From Gaeumannomyces sp. JS-464 (Eukaryota; Ascomycota; Sordariomycetes; Magnaporthales; Magnaporthaceae): a stretch of DNA of 64,000 nucleotides. Positions within the stretch are counted from its first letter, which is position 1. Each line of letters begins with the position of its first letter. The stretch spans positions 1,178,001-1,242,000 of the forward strand of contig NGZR01000002.1 of NCBI GenBank assembly GCA_002197995.1, given 5' to 3'. Below the pieces are notes generated by a model. That model saw only the letters and a list, made by a program, of their open reading frames with translations, ran no database searches and was not told where the DNA came from. Positions 32,558-43,887 of this stretch are shown in pieces. A program made the position numbers and the translations under genes.

Positions 32558-34404
32558 CTAGCAAGCGTTCCCGCCGACCGCCGGCTTGTCGGAGCTCCAA
32601 ACCCACATCATCCCATTTTTGACCTCGCGGCGATGAACCGGTACCCATGTATTCCTAGGAACCCGGCCCGTGCAAACCGTACCGACGACAAGAAGCGCGC
32701 CGGTCATGATGCCTTGCTCAAAGAAGCCTACGTGGACCTGCTTCAGCGGTCTCTCCAACGCTTTCAGGGGCTTCGAGAGGTCCCTGGCGAGGGCCGACAT
32801 TGACGCCGGTGTCGCGTCTCTGGCGGCTTTCTCTAGTGAATCGTGGGCGCTGCTGACGGACTCCACGTACACGGGCGTCGGGGCCGTGAATAAGTCCGGC
32901 GACAAGCTGGCCTGGGCCGGATCAAAGGGATGCCCCTGAGGATGCGCTGGCCCGACTTTTGGAGAGATGTCAGAGTTACCGTTCTGCCAAACGTGAGTTC
33001 GGATGTCGGGAGGGCAATTACCGAGGAGCCTCGTGGGGATTTGGTTGACAAACAGCACGTCCGCATCGAGAAACTGGGTCAGGTATTTCCCGTTGGCCAG
33101 GCTCTTGGTAAACACATATGCAGCCAGGTTTCTTCCATGTCTGTTGCCAGCGTCATAAGGTTAGCAAAGCCGAGCGCGGTGGTGGAGGCGGCGCAGCGAA
33201 ATCTAGACAGCGCCACTTACACATTAACCGTATCTATGGCGTCGTCCATGCTCGTCACTGCGTGGATGTTTAGACACGACTGACGGATCTTTTCCTTGAG
33301 CAGGAAGGAGTCTCTGCACATCAGCAGTTAGCTGCATGCTGCGTGTAGAGAAATGCTGCGGCTCTGGGGAAAGAAGTACCGTTGATCCACGACCATGACG
33401 GAACCAAAGTCACCCTCGGAGACCGCCTTTGCCTTGCCTTCGGACTTGATCCTTTTCAGTAATTCGCCGCTAGACCCGAGCTGAGCGTGGCCGCTCGCGC
33501 TCGCCGCATGCCCAGCGATGAGTCTCGAAGTGTGCCTCATCACGGCCTCCAGGAAGCCCTTCTGGGCCCACTCGTTTACAAGAACCAGGTCCGGCGCGTA
33601 CGGCGAAGTGCCTCCGAAGCCGAAGCGTGCGGTCACAAGCGCACTGGCGGCTTTTTCTAGGTCCGCGTCACGCTCTACAACGGCAGCGACACGGGAGTGA
33701 GATGCGGAGACGAGTAGCAGGCCCGGTCTTGGCACGAGCGTGGACGCCGCCGCGGCGTCGCTGTCCATGATAAAGTGAGCAAGATCATCCCTGCCCCTGA
33801 CCACGGCGTCGATCTCGGCTGCTGATGCGGCGGTGAATGTGTTGCGGTCCAGCGCCGCTGTCAGTACATGGCTAATGATTGCCGGAAGTCCCCGGATTGT
33901 CTGCTCGATCTGCCAAGAGTGTTATGGTCGGAGTTAGCCCCTGGGTTTTTGTGTGGATCATCAAAGGCATACCTGCAACACCACGCAGTTACCTCCAGCC
34001 AGTGCCGCAGCCACGGCGGAGACGACCGAGTAGACCGGCGTATGAGCCCTGGGGGGCACAGAAATCACTACGATGCCGACGGGCCGCCTTGCGCCTCTGG
34101 CATCCTGGCCCCTGGAGACGGAATACTCGAGCTCGAGCGCCCGGGCGACGTCGAGCTGTGGGGAGGCGGAGAGCTCTCGGACGGTGCGGACGGCGAAGCA
34201 GAGCTCGAGGCGGGCGTCGTGCGGCGTCACGGCCGTGTCCTCGGCGGCGATGATGGCGCGCTCGAGCTCGTCGGCGCGGGTGACGACGGTGTCGTGGAGC
34301 TTTTTGAGCTGAGTGCGACGGAAGATGGGGTTGTGGGCGCGACCGTCGGTGGCCGAAGCTCGGATGCGTGCTAAGGCGGCGCTCTGTTCTGAAGTGCCGG
34401 CCAT
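32558..34404 (-). CDS. Aldehyde-dehydrogenase-fold protein lacking catalytic residues
   Basis: Intact four-exon gene of 545 residues: exons 33973-34404, 33380-33909, 33221-33313 and 32558-33140, with introns of 63, 66 and 80 nt. The N-terminal helical region (FRRTQLKKLHDTVVTRADEL) and the cofactor-domain stretch RRPVGIVVISVPPRAHTPVY, AALAGGNCVVLQ fit the ALDH superfamily. At the catalytic Glu position the family LELGGK is replaced by LLLVSASHSRVAAVVERDAD, and at the nucleophile position GQxC is replaced by RFGFGGTSPYAPDLVLVNEW. Both catalytic side chains are therefore absent. Later come RDSFLLKEKIRQSCLNIHAV, YVFTKSLANGKYLTQFLDAD and a C-terminal hydrophobic segment (EQGIMTGALLVVGTVCTG). Probably a pseudoenzyme or one with another activity; a link to the PKS region is only positional. 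Confidence 0.8.
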
Positions 34405-35402
34405 TGTGGCTTCACTGCCCGCTCAGCTGAGCAGGAGACAGTCGTCAGTCTGGAGTCTGTCTGACAACGGACAATGAATCTGAAGCCTTGCAGAAGTGAT
34501 TGAGCCCTAAGCTCGTATTCAAGCTTCAATTATGTGCTGCATCGAAATCCCCAGCCAGGGCGTGGAACCCCCGCGTCTTTCTCGATGCTGGCTTTCAGCT
34601 CCTCGCCTTGTCTGGGCGCCATTGGCACAGACCTCAGCCTATCGGGTGCTAGCCCCCTTTGGAACTCCGAAGATAGCTCGAACAGTTTGAATGGATGCTG
34701 GCGAAACTGCCGGACCATCAAGTGTCGCCAGTCCGGACGGATCTTGTCTCTCGTCAGGTAGTAACGAGAAAGCTCGACCCCTTTCCCACAATCTTTCTGA
34801 TCCTCCGGGCCATCGACTGGCAAGCAAATCTCCCGAAGAAATGGCAGAGACAACGACCACCACCATGCTGGCGAAGCTGGCGGAGATCCCCAACAATCCC
34901 TCCAGCATCTCCATGGTACTGGCAGACTACGACGTCCACCACTCGGGCCCAGACCGGAGCACACAGGAAGCGGGCGGACCAGCCCTCAGCACCGCTACTG
35001 CCGCTGCTCATCAAAACCCACCTGGCTGGGATGTGTCGCATCGCCGCGTGCCTCCGTACCGACCCATCAATCGGCGCCTGGACCAGAGCCAGCGCGCTGT
35101 TTTCCTGAACAACGGCGAGCGAGCCTTCATCACGGTCTTGTTCACAGGTGTTGTTATCAACGCGGTAGGTTAGGCTCCATCTTGTGCAATTCGCCGTCTT
35201 GGGACTGACCCTGGTAAAGTTTGTTGCGAGGTTATGGCGAGCCACAGGCGGGAGGATCAACGACACCATCTTCAAATACCCTCTTGGCGGAGAGATGTGA
35301 TAGAATTGGGCCGGGAGCAAGCTTGGGATATGGACAGATCGCTATTTAGTGTACATCAACCCGCATTGTCAAGTGGCCATTACAGTCTCTCCTTCACGCC
35401 TC
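34405..35402. other. Intergenic; weak hypothetical ORFs only
   Basis: A plus frame 34841-35173 (starting MAETTTTTMLAKLAEI, 110 codons) and overlapping minus frames at 34530-34964 are open. None shows a domain, and the two strands compete; I do not call either. Confidence 0.4.
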
Positions 35403-37131
35403 CTACTTCCCACCCTTCTGCTTGCTGACAACGCTGGTCTCGCACACGTGCGTCTTGAACTTGCGCGCCGGTACCCTCTGCTCAAACATCTCCTGGATCT
35501 CTGCGTAGTTGCGGCCCTTGAGCTCGGGCAGGCAGAAGTACAGGTACGCGCACATGGGCAGCGACGTGCCGAAGAAGATAAACGCGATCTTGCCGCCGAG
35601 GTTTGCCTGGTCCGAGTTGATGAGGTACGGCATGACCTGCAGCACCAGACACGACACCGCCGTCGCGACCATGACGTTGACGCTGTACGTCTTCTGCCGC
35701 AGCGTCACGCTCGCCGTCTCGCCGCCGACGCCGTACGCGACCGCGCCCAGCGTCATCTGGTACAGGAACCCCCAGACCACCATGAAGGCGACCGTGGCCG
35801 CCAGCGCGCCCGCCGTGGGGACCGTGCTGATGCCGCCGATGACGAGCAGCAGCGTCGTCATGACGAAGCTCCCTCCCACGATCATCGGCCGGCGGCCCAG
35901 GCGGTCGACGAGCGGCCACGAGCATATATTGCCGAACAGCTGGATCGCGTTGGCCACCTGCCCGATGGCGAGCGGGTCCTGCACGCCCGCGAGCCGGAAG
36001 TAGTAGGTCAGATAGCCGCTGATGAAGTTGACGCCGATGAACTGCTGCGCCAGGTACACCATGACGATGATGGTCGTGCGCCGCCGGTTGGTGCCGCGGA
36101 AGCAGTCCATCCAGCCGACGGCCCGCCGCGCCTCGCACGCCTCCTCCTCCAGCGCGATGGCGGCTTCCGCCACGGCTACGGCGGCGTCGGCGTCGAAGCC
36201 GGGCCCGTTGAACAGCAGAAAGGCCTTGGCGCGCGTCCTCGCGCCGGCCCTTGATCAGCAGCCACGAGGGCGACTCTGGGAGCCAGATGATGGCGAGCAG
36301 CATGATGCCTGGCGGGACGAGCTGTGTGGATCGGGATGCGCCAGGCCTCGTCCCCAGTATACGCCTTGCTGCAGGCGTAGATGACGAGGGAGCTGAGCCA
36401 CTGCCCGAGGACGATCATGGTGTTCTATGCCAGAGGAGAGTTAACTTCGCCTTCCGCAAGCTACCCGAGAGGGAGAGAATGGGATGAGGAGTGGCGGGAC
36501 CAGACTGACCACGAGCACAAGACACAGCCCGCGCATCTTGACGGGCGCCAGCTCAGCCACGAAGACGGGCCCGAGCGAGTGGCCAACGCCGTAGCCCAAG
36601 GTAGAGACGAGCCTGCCGCCAAAGAGCATGGGGATGGAGTTGCCAAAGTACTGGACGACAACGCCGGCGGAGCAGATGGCGCAGGCAACGACGATGGTGC
36701 GCTTGCGGCCCATGTAGTCGCTGATGATGCCCGTCACGAAGGCGGACGCGAAGATGCCGATGGTGTTTGCGGCGTTGAGGATTCCCTGATCCGAGGCGCT
36801 GATGACCCAGTTGCCGTTCGCCCGGTACCCGAACCGCTGCGCGAAGGCGGCGTGACGGCCAGCAGCTTGCCGAGCATGGAGATCTCGTAGCCTAAGTTGA
36901 CGGGGAGCAGGTAGATGACGAAGCCTAGCACGGGAGGGGCCGGTTAGGGGGCTAAATGGAGTCTGGAACTGGCAATATGTCGTCGTGCACTTACAAAACA
37001 TCAGGACGCGGCGGTTGTCCCAAAAGTCCCGCCATTGCACCTTGTCTTTGTTTGGGTTTCTCGGGAGCGGCAGCCTCCTCGACCTGCTGGGCCGCAGCAG
37101 GGGCACTGGCGGTGTTCTTCTTTTCATCCAT
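35403..37131 (-). CDS. MFS sugar-porter-type transporter, with frame errors
   Basis: Twelve-helix hexose/maltose-permease-like transporter. It starts at 37131 (MDEKKNTASAPAAAQQVEEA), then NPNKDKVQWRDFWDNRRVL. Intron 36925-36994 leads to FVIYLLPVNLGYEISMLGKL. Sugar-porter signatures follow: ILNAANTIGIFASAFVTGII, DYMGRKRTIVVACAICSAGV, GGRLVSTLGYGVGHSLGPVF and APVKMRGLCLVLV. Intron 36425-36509 leads to NTMIVLGQWLSSLVIYACSK, then WLPESPSWLLIKGRREDA. The C-terminal half is a single open frame: QQFIGVNFISGYLTYYFRLA, PLVDRLGRRPMIVGGSFVMT and PELKGRNYAEIQEMFEQRVP, ending KQKGGK. Bases appear missing near 37070, 36845, 36325 and 36235. Substrate unknown; it may import a sugar or export a product of the neighbouring cluster. 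Confidence 0.85.
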
Positions 37132-38055
37132 AGCGAGCTCGATAGACGGCGTTCTGGACCTGAGAGGAGAAAGGACAGCAAGCAGAGCCTTGCAAGTTCG
37201 CCAACTCGCCCCTTATCTATCAACCCCTTGGGGACGCCGGCACGACTGCCGAGATCTTCCAGCGGGTCCTGCCCAAGAACATCAAATCTCTCCCCGCATC
37301 TTTCTCCGCATCTACCCGTACCCACCGTCCACTTTTGTCGGTTCGTGGGGTAAACTGCGGGTACCTTGACGGGTGACCTGACGGCGACAGAGTTGCCTGT
37401 TCCGGTATTGTTAAGCACCTTTCTCAATGGTTGTTGGCCGCTACTGGTAATGCCTTATTGCCCGCTGCGGTCACCGCAAGCACCCAGATGCTCGGAGTGG
37501 GCTCATCATGACAAACGGTTCAGCTCCCGAGGCGTTCCAAATGGGCCATTTTCATGTCGACGCCATATGGGAGGTCTAGCAGAGAAGGTTTATGGGGGTG
37601 ATCACCACACAAAACGCGAAGTAGATAGATCAGTCATCCTCGTCTCAGCCAATGACTCGCTACTATGTGCAGACACACCCCAGTGCCAAGTCGATTCCTC
37701 AGACATGGAGCTCGACTCAGCGCCCAAGGGCGTATTTGCATTCCCGACAGCCTGGTCACCGCGGCGTAGCGGGCTGTATACCCTAACCCCGGTTGCTGCG
37801 GCTGATAGGCGATCGCCGGGTTCGCTGTGGGGGATCTCCGAGGCAGCTTTTCACCACAGGTCGACGCTTGTTTGATTGAGCAGAAGTTGCATGCAATGCG
37901 CGTGCTGGTAGAGGGGGGAAAGCCAGGCTAGGCCCTTGTGGCTACTAGTCGCTCTGTCGATGCGGCCAAAACTTGAATCCTGAACATCGGCCAGCAATGC
38001 ATCACACAGAGTCACTCACCGACAACAGGTGGGATTCAATAGCCCTCGGTCCAAC
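37132..38055. other. Divergent intergenic region between transporter and dioxygenase
   Basis: Open plus frames exist (for example 37366-37875) without domains; nothing called. Confidence 0.5.
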
Positions 38056-39224
38056 ATGTCATCTCCCAGCTCGAGCCTGCAGGGCCACTTGACTCCCGTA
38101 TTCTTCTTCTCCCATGGCTCGACCATGATGCTAGGCGAGGAGTCCGAGTCGGCCACGTTTTGGAAAAAGGCAGGCGACGAGGCCCTCGCAAGGGGCATCA
38201 AGGGAGTCATCATGATGGTGCGTGTTCCGTCATCAACTCATCTGCCTGCCCGCCAGCAAACGGACTTCTGACATCCATGACAACAACAAAGGGCGCGCAC
38301 TGGGACGCCCTCGGCGACTCGCGCATCGACGTGGCGACGAACCCCAACCCGGGCAAGTCGCCCGTCGCCTTTGTGCACCCGTCCAAGTACGCCGACTACA
38401 AGCTCAACCCGGACCTGCCCAGCGCCGAGCGGTGCCTGTCGCTGCTGCGCGCCGCCGGCTTTGACGCGCGCGCCAACCCGTCCTTCGACTGGATCCACGA
38501 CACGTATCTGATCCTGATCCGCATGTTCCCCTCGGGCTGCCCGCCCACGGTGCTCGTGTCCATGAACGCGCGCTACGACCCGCACGAGCACGTCGCCGTC
38601 GGCGCCGCCCTGCGCCCGCTCCGCCGCGAGGGCTATCTGCTGATCGGCTCCGGCGGCGCCGTCCACAACCTGCACCGCAACGTGTGGGCGCCCATGGTGC
38701 GGTTCCGCGACAACTTTGCCCAGGAGACGGCCCCGGAGGCCTGGTCGCTCGAGTTCCGCCAGGCCGTCGAGGACGTGGCGCGCAACAACGGCGGCGGGCC
38801 ACGGCTGCGTAGGGCCGCCACGCGCCTGTTCAAGCACCCGCAGTTCAGGGACGCGCACGCCACCGACGATCACTTCGTGCCGATGCTGTTTGTAGCGGGC
38901 GCTGTCGGCGACGAAGAGGACGAGGGCGAGCCGGGGAGGCTGGTGGCCGAGACGTGGGAGCTAACGAATATGTGCAACAGCCAATTTATGCTGGGTCACT
39001 GGCCGGGGAGAAGGTCGGAGCCTGTTAAACAGCGAGGTTTTGTGGATAATCATTTTTATTTCATTAGGATCATGAACAGTAGTAGCATGTGTATCACGAT
39101 ACATTCACGATTTTACTCCGTTCATTTTGTCGCCGTTGCTTCGAGAGAAGAGGAAAGAAGTTTGGAGAAGGCCGAATCAGCCAAGCTTGATCAAATCCGC
39201 AGCCTAGAACATCCATCCAGTTAG
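38056..39224 (+). CDS. LigB-type class III extradiol ring-cleavage dioxygenase
   Basis: Exon 1, 38056-38217, starts MSSPSSSLQGHLTPVFFFSH and GSTMML. A 74-nt intron, 38218-38291 (GTGCGT...CTGAC...AAAG), joins VIMM to GAHWDALGDSRIDVATNPNP. Further boxes are YADYKLNPDLPSAERCLSLL, FDWIHDTYLILIRMFPSG, VLVSMNARYDPHEHVAVGAA, YLLIGSGGAVHNLHRN and DDHFVPMLFVAGAVGDE. The His residues in SHGS, GAHWD, HDTY, GAVHN and DDHF match the family's non-haem metal and acid/base positions, as in DOPA 4,5-dioxygenase-like enzymes. The frame stays open to 39224 (364 residues), about 60-80 longer than usual. The tail after about 39000 does not look conserved and runs into the 3' end of the GMC gene, so the true end may be earlier. 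Confidence 0.8.
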
Positions 39225-41250
39225 CATGGGAGCCACGACCACCCTCAAATCGGAGTCCCTTACCTTTTCAGCAACCGCATACACCGTCTGGCACGTATTG
39301 GCCCCACGAGCGTCGGCATGATGCTCCCGTCGACGATGCGCAGCCCCTGCACGCCGTACACTTTGAGCTCCTCGTCCACGACGCCGCCCATCTCGCGCGG
39401 CATCATGGCGCACGTGCCGACGGGGTGGTACATGGTCGGGCTCAGCGTCGACTCGAGCCAGCGGTCGAGCTGCTCGCGGGTCGTGACGCCCCTGCCGGGC
39501 TGCGCCTCGGCGGGCGCGTAGGCCGCCATTGCCGGGTTCTCGAGGAAGAAGCGGCGCGTGAACCGGAGCAGCTCGATGTTGACGTCGCGGTCGAGCGGGT
39601 TGCTGAGCGCGCCGTAGTCGACGATGGGCTCGCGCCCCGTCGGGTCGGCCGGGTCGACGTTGACGCTGCCGCGGCTGAGCGGGTGCAGCGAGACCAGGGG
39701 CCCGCCGGACGAGGCGGCGCCGTTGACGATGTAGTTGTAGAAGGCGGTGCCGTTGCGGCGCATGGCGGCTGCGTACGACGCCATCTGCGCCCCGTAGCCG
39801 CGCACCACGTCCGGGTGCGTGCCCGGCGGCAAGGACGCGGCCGGGTCCTGCGCCGCCAGCGCGTCGGCGATCTCGGCGTGCCGCGGCGAGATTACGGGGA
39901 AGGACAGCCAGGCGGCCGCGTTGCCCGTAGCGAGGGAGTAGGGCCCTGTCTTGTTGGCGGCCCAGAGCTGGTCAGCCCAGGCGCGGAAGGTGCGGTTGGT
40001 CGCGAGGTCGTTGGCGTTGGGGCGGAAGGTGAAGTTGCGGACTGGTGGCGGAAGAGTTAGCGGGTGAGGAGCGTTACACGGCTGATGCCCAGATAACGGG
40101 TTGATGGGTCTTCTTACGGTTGAACATGGCGGTAAGCATCGGGTGGTCTTGAAAGTTCTGGCCAACTCCTGGAAGGTCAACGACGGTGGGAATCTTGGCC
40201 GCCTCTAGAAACTTCCTGGGCCCCAATCCGCTCAGCTGCATGATCTGCGGAGTGTGGATCCCACCAGCGGCCAGGATGACCTCGCGCCGTGCCTTCACAG
40301 TCTTGACCTGAGCCCTCGCGCCCTCGCTGACCGCGGCGTAGGCGACACCGGTGGCCCTCGTGCCGTCGAGGAGGATCTTGCTGACCTTGACTCCAACCAT
40401 CAAGTCGTAGTTGCTGCGCGATATCCCCTCCCAGTGGCCGGTCCGGGCATATGAGCGCGTCACAGTTTCCGGGTGCGAGAACTGCGGGTACCAGTACACG
40501 CCGGGCTCGCCGGCGCCGCTGTCGGGAGCAAAGGTGACGCCCGGCATGGACTTGAAGCCGTCAAGGATGGCCTTGACGCCAGGGTACTGGAACGACGGCC
40601 ACCCGGTGTGGACGCTCGAGGTCTTGCCCCAGTAGGACTCGTCGTACTTGATCTCGGACGCGGCGGCCGTAGCCGGGTCCGGGGGCGTAAAGTGCAGCGC
40701 CTTCTTGAAGTAGGGCAGCAGACCCTCCCAGGACCAGGGCGAATCGGGCCCGAAAAAGCTACCCCAGCGATCGTAATCTTCGGCCGTGCCGCGGACGGTC
40801 ATCATGGCGTTGATGGCCGAGCTGCCGCCGACCAGCTTGCCGATCAGGACCTGCGTCCTGCGGCTGTCCAGGTTCGGCTGCGGCACCGAGTTGATCGAGT
40901 ACATGTACTTGGCCTGGATGGCGGAGAAGCCGCCCTGCACGGTGCTGATGGCCGAGTCGTTCACTTGGTCTCGGTTAGCATGGAGACGGAGCCCATCCAT
41001 CGCTTCTGATTCCCTTACCGAACTGGCCATATTCCAACACAAGGACCGTGGTCTTCCCGTCCTCCGTTAGTCGGTCGCCAACCGTCAGCCCGGCGGTGCC
41101 GCCTCCCACGATGATGTAGTCATACTCGTCGGCCAGGGCACTCGAATCTCGGACGACATGCGCGGCTCTCGCGCTTAAGGGAGACCCAGATGCAAGCAGG
41201 GGCGCCGAGGCAACGGCAAGCCCAGAACACAGCAGCGCGGTGGCACGCAT
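39177..41250 (-). CDS. Secreted GMC-family FAD oxidoreductase
   Basis: About 627 residues after three introns (40964-41018, 40042-40117, 39204-39263). The signal peptide is [20 protein letters not shown]. The FAD-binding Rossmann motif is [20 protein letters not shown], the GMC signature 1 region [20 protein letters not shown] with YDRWG, and signature 2 [15 protein letters not shown]. The active-site His is in [16 protein letters not shown] and the partner residue is Asn in the [12 protein letters not shown] stretch, the His/Asn pair typical of choline-dehydrogenase and aryl-alcohol-oxidase-like members. The last exon is tiny: splicing at GTAAGG/TTCTAG adds AADLIKLG and TGA at 39177. One G appears missing near 39300 (GTGGGGCCAAT). 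The substrate cannot be told from sequence; it may oxidise an alcohol outside the cell. Confidence 0.88.
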
Positions 41251-41897
41251 CTTGGTGCTGTATTTATTCCGGCGACGCAGCCAGGGTGTCCAGCGAGAGG
41301 ATCGGAAAACACTGAGCCAGAATGAGACATCCAAATCTGCCTCCTTCCTCCCCTCCCCAAAGACGGAGACTCGTAGCATTTTAAATGCACTCGTTCTCGG
41401 CCAAGAGCTCGCCCGCACCTCCGCAATCAACCTCGGCTCCTCAATTCCGCCCCTGGGGATGGCCGCAAACCGTGCGCCGAGTGCCACCCCTGGATCTCCC
41501 CACAGGCCATTTCGGCACGGAACCATCAAGGAAGGCTGGAAAGCCGAAATATAGGTATCAACATGTTATTCACTAAAACATGCTTCAATAGGGGAAACGC
41601 GCCAGCCCCTCACGAGGGGTAAAAAGGGAAATAGCGCCGTCTTCCAAGCCCTGCGATACCACGTCGGCAGTTTATGTACACCAAGGAACCGAGTCGCGGG
41701 CGCGTAAAAGGCCCGCTAAGATTAGGCGACTTAGCATCCACCCGACAATTAATTGAACTCGCCCATTCCAACGTCTCGGCGCCCGAGATGGCCTTGCGCG
41801 GGCCGGCCGGGCGTTACATGCAAGTCCTGAGGAGACAGAGTTTTGGCCCTTTCGAGCGCTACCTGCATTCGAAAATTCTTCTACTACAACCCGGCAT
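41251..41897. other. Intergenic, no gene supported
   Basis: Promoter side of the GMC gene and 3' flank of the membrane protein; open frames are domain-free. Confidence 0.5.
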
Positions 41898-43080
41898 TCA
41901 GAAAGTCGCGCCCGTCATTTGGCCTCGACCTTGGCTCCCCGCCAGCCCCGGCGTGTACGGTCCATGGCCGGGGAGCTCTGGCAGCTTCTCGTCGGCGCCG
42001 CAGGGGACTCCGTTCTTCTCGTGGCAGTACGCCCAGTCCTTTACCTCGGAAACGCCAGACCCTGCCGCTTCGAATATTTCCCCGCCGCCGCCGCCTGGCT
42101 GCCTTACGGTCGGCAGCTCGCTGGTCGGGCTGATGGCGAAGTCTGTGGCGGGCAGCGGTGGTGGCTGCATTCGTGACCCATCATCGCCGCTGCTCCTTCC
42201 ATCCCCAAATCCTGCAGAGGCGGCCGCGTCGCCGCCCGGCTTGTCGGCGTCGGGCGCTTCCCCGTGACGCCGGGACCGTCGCCAACACACCGCCCACCAG
42301 GCCGCAGCCAGCAGCAATACGAGAAGGGCCACCCCTCCCAATACACCGCCGACAATGGCGCCGACCGGTGGCCTCGTTGCCGATGTTTCTGGGGCCGAAC
42401 CGCCCTGTGTTGATGTCGCTGTCGTCTCGGGCGGCCCGCCGTTGGGCGGCCTGGGCTCGGCGGCAAGGATCTGCGCGCCGCGCTGCGCGGTCGACTCGCA
42501 TATGTAAAGCGTGTAGATGGACCTGGTCTCGGTGGGGTCGACCACAGGTAGGTCGCGCAGTAAGGGACTTCGGCGAAGTCGGTGCTGGATGCCCAAAGGG
42601 TCCTGGTCAGCCCCCCAGCACAGTCCTGTTCCACATGGATCGGGCCGCGCCACGCCCATATCAAGAACGGCAAAACACCCACCAGCAGTACTGCATCCGA
42701 TGCTCTGCCGTCTTGTCGGCGCACAGCCGGTGCGTCGCGTCGAGGCACCTCGTGCCGAACGTCGAGTGGAGGCAGTCGGTGCAGCAGGCCCGCACATTGT
42801 TGGAGTTTGTGCACGTCAGGCCGGCGCCGCAAGCAAACGGACGGACTTTCTACTTGGTCAGCATCACCGACACATGGAGGTTGAGGGAAGCGTAGCTGGG
42901 GGCTATCCCTGGAGCCTCACATTGCGCGTCTGTTCGGTATCCACAGGTCTCGGATCCGGGCTGGGCCGTCGTGGTATCCCGCTTCTCGTTGGGGAGCAGA
43001 GGTGCCAGGGTCGGGTATGGTGGAGCCCGGCCCACGCCCAATGGCTTTGCGGAGGCTGTCTTCCGGGCCATCATGGTCAT
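41898..43080 (-). CDS. Cys-rich single-pass membrane protein (fungal receptor/sensor-like), N-terminus uncertain
   Basis: Type I membrane protein architecture common in ascomycetes. The ectodomain has ordered cysteines: SETCGYRTDAQCEAPG, then ACGAGLTCTNSNNVRACCTD, STFGTRCLDATHRLCADKTA, and the family box PYCATYLW with IYTLYICESTAQRG. A Pro/Thr/Ser stalk (ETTATSTQGGSAPETSATRP) leads to one membrane helix, PVGAIVGGVLGGVALLVLLL, a basic stop-transfer CWRRSRRHGEA and a cytoplasmic tail with Pro/Gly-rich stretches ending SQGRGQMTGATF at 41898. The C-terminal 180 residues are in one frame. The ectodomain is spread over frames, with breaks near 42700 and 42550 and probably an intron near 42870. The ATG at 43080 does not open a signal peptide, so the start is unresolved. 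Ligand and function unknown. Confidence 0.55.
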
Positions 43081-43816
43081 CGATACCGGTGTTGCATACC
43101 TTCCTAAGAACTAAGACAGTGGCATTCGTGGCGCTCCCTGATAGCGCTCCGAGTGTGAAGGTGAAGACGAGCGGGCGCCCATCAGGAATTTTGGCTGGGG
43201 GCGGCAGCGGACGACCATCACTGAGCTCGACCCTCATCCTACCCGGCGCAGCGGATTTCGCGCTCTCTGGTACTCCCGCCTTGGGCTGCACATACACGGC
43301 AAATTGCGCATCCTTGCATCACACGTAAAAATCCTTCCATCTTTCACTGTGGCAAGATTGACCTACTCTGCCTCGCCTTTTGGTGGCTGTGCCTTTCGTT
43401 TCACTACATATGTGTGGTGCAGGTATGCCCTCGGCGTGCTCACAGGATCGGTAGAAGTCATGGTCCGGATGCGGACATCTGCAGGTGCAATCCTACAACA
43501 CCCCCAAGCAACGATCCTCTGCGCAACCACCTGTGATACCCTTCAACGGCTTCAACCAGATTGCGCGAGAGTTAAGCTCCTCGAAGCAAAAAGTCGAATA
43601 AAGCAAACGCACCAAAAGGCTAACGCCAAATATTACTATTACAAAGTTTAGCAAAGATTCAGGGGGAAGTAGTTTATTCCAACGACTGACCCATCCAAGT
43701 TCTTTCGAAAGGCTTGAGTCAACTCTGGTTCACATTCGAATCGACGTCCACCTCCCGAGTCGTGGTTAACTTGAGGCCTCCACCACACGTCGTCAACAAC
43801 GAGGATCAACCAAAAG
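43081..43816. other. Intergenic upstream of tRNA-Gly
   Basis: A short plausible stretch on the minus strand (43297-43110, including LVFTFTLGALSGSATNATVL) could be an upstream exon of the membrane-protein gene; otherwise nothing. Confidence 0.35.
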
Positions 43817-43887
43817 GCGTGTGTGGTTTAAGGGTAAAATCCATCGTTGCCATCGATGGGCTCCCGGTTCGAGTCCGGGCACACGCA
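43817..43887 (+). tRNA. tRNA-Gly (GCC)
   Basis: 71-nt cloverleaf without intron. Acceptor arms GCGTGTG/CACACGC pair fully, with discriminator A. The anticodon loop in CGTTGCCATCG gives GCC. The B-box GGTTCGAGTCC and TPsiC arm are intact. A run of T from about 43897 (AAATTTTTTTTTGG) is a good RNA polymerase III terminator. Confidence 0.95.

Noticed and set aside
34530..35173. Competing hypothetical genes on both strands
   Set aside because: Neither strand shows a domain, signal or clear splice structure.
35349..36254. 301-codon plus frame
   Set aside because: Antisense shadow of the MFS sugar-porter gene.
42158..42895. 245-codon plus frame
   Set aside because: Antisense to the Cys-rich membrane protein; no domain.
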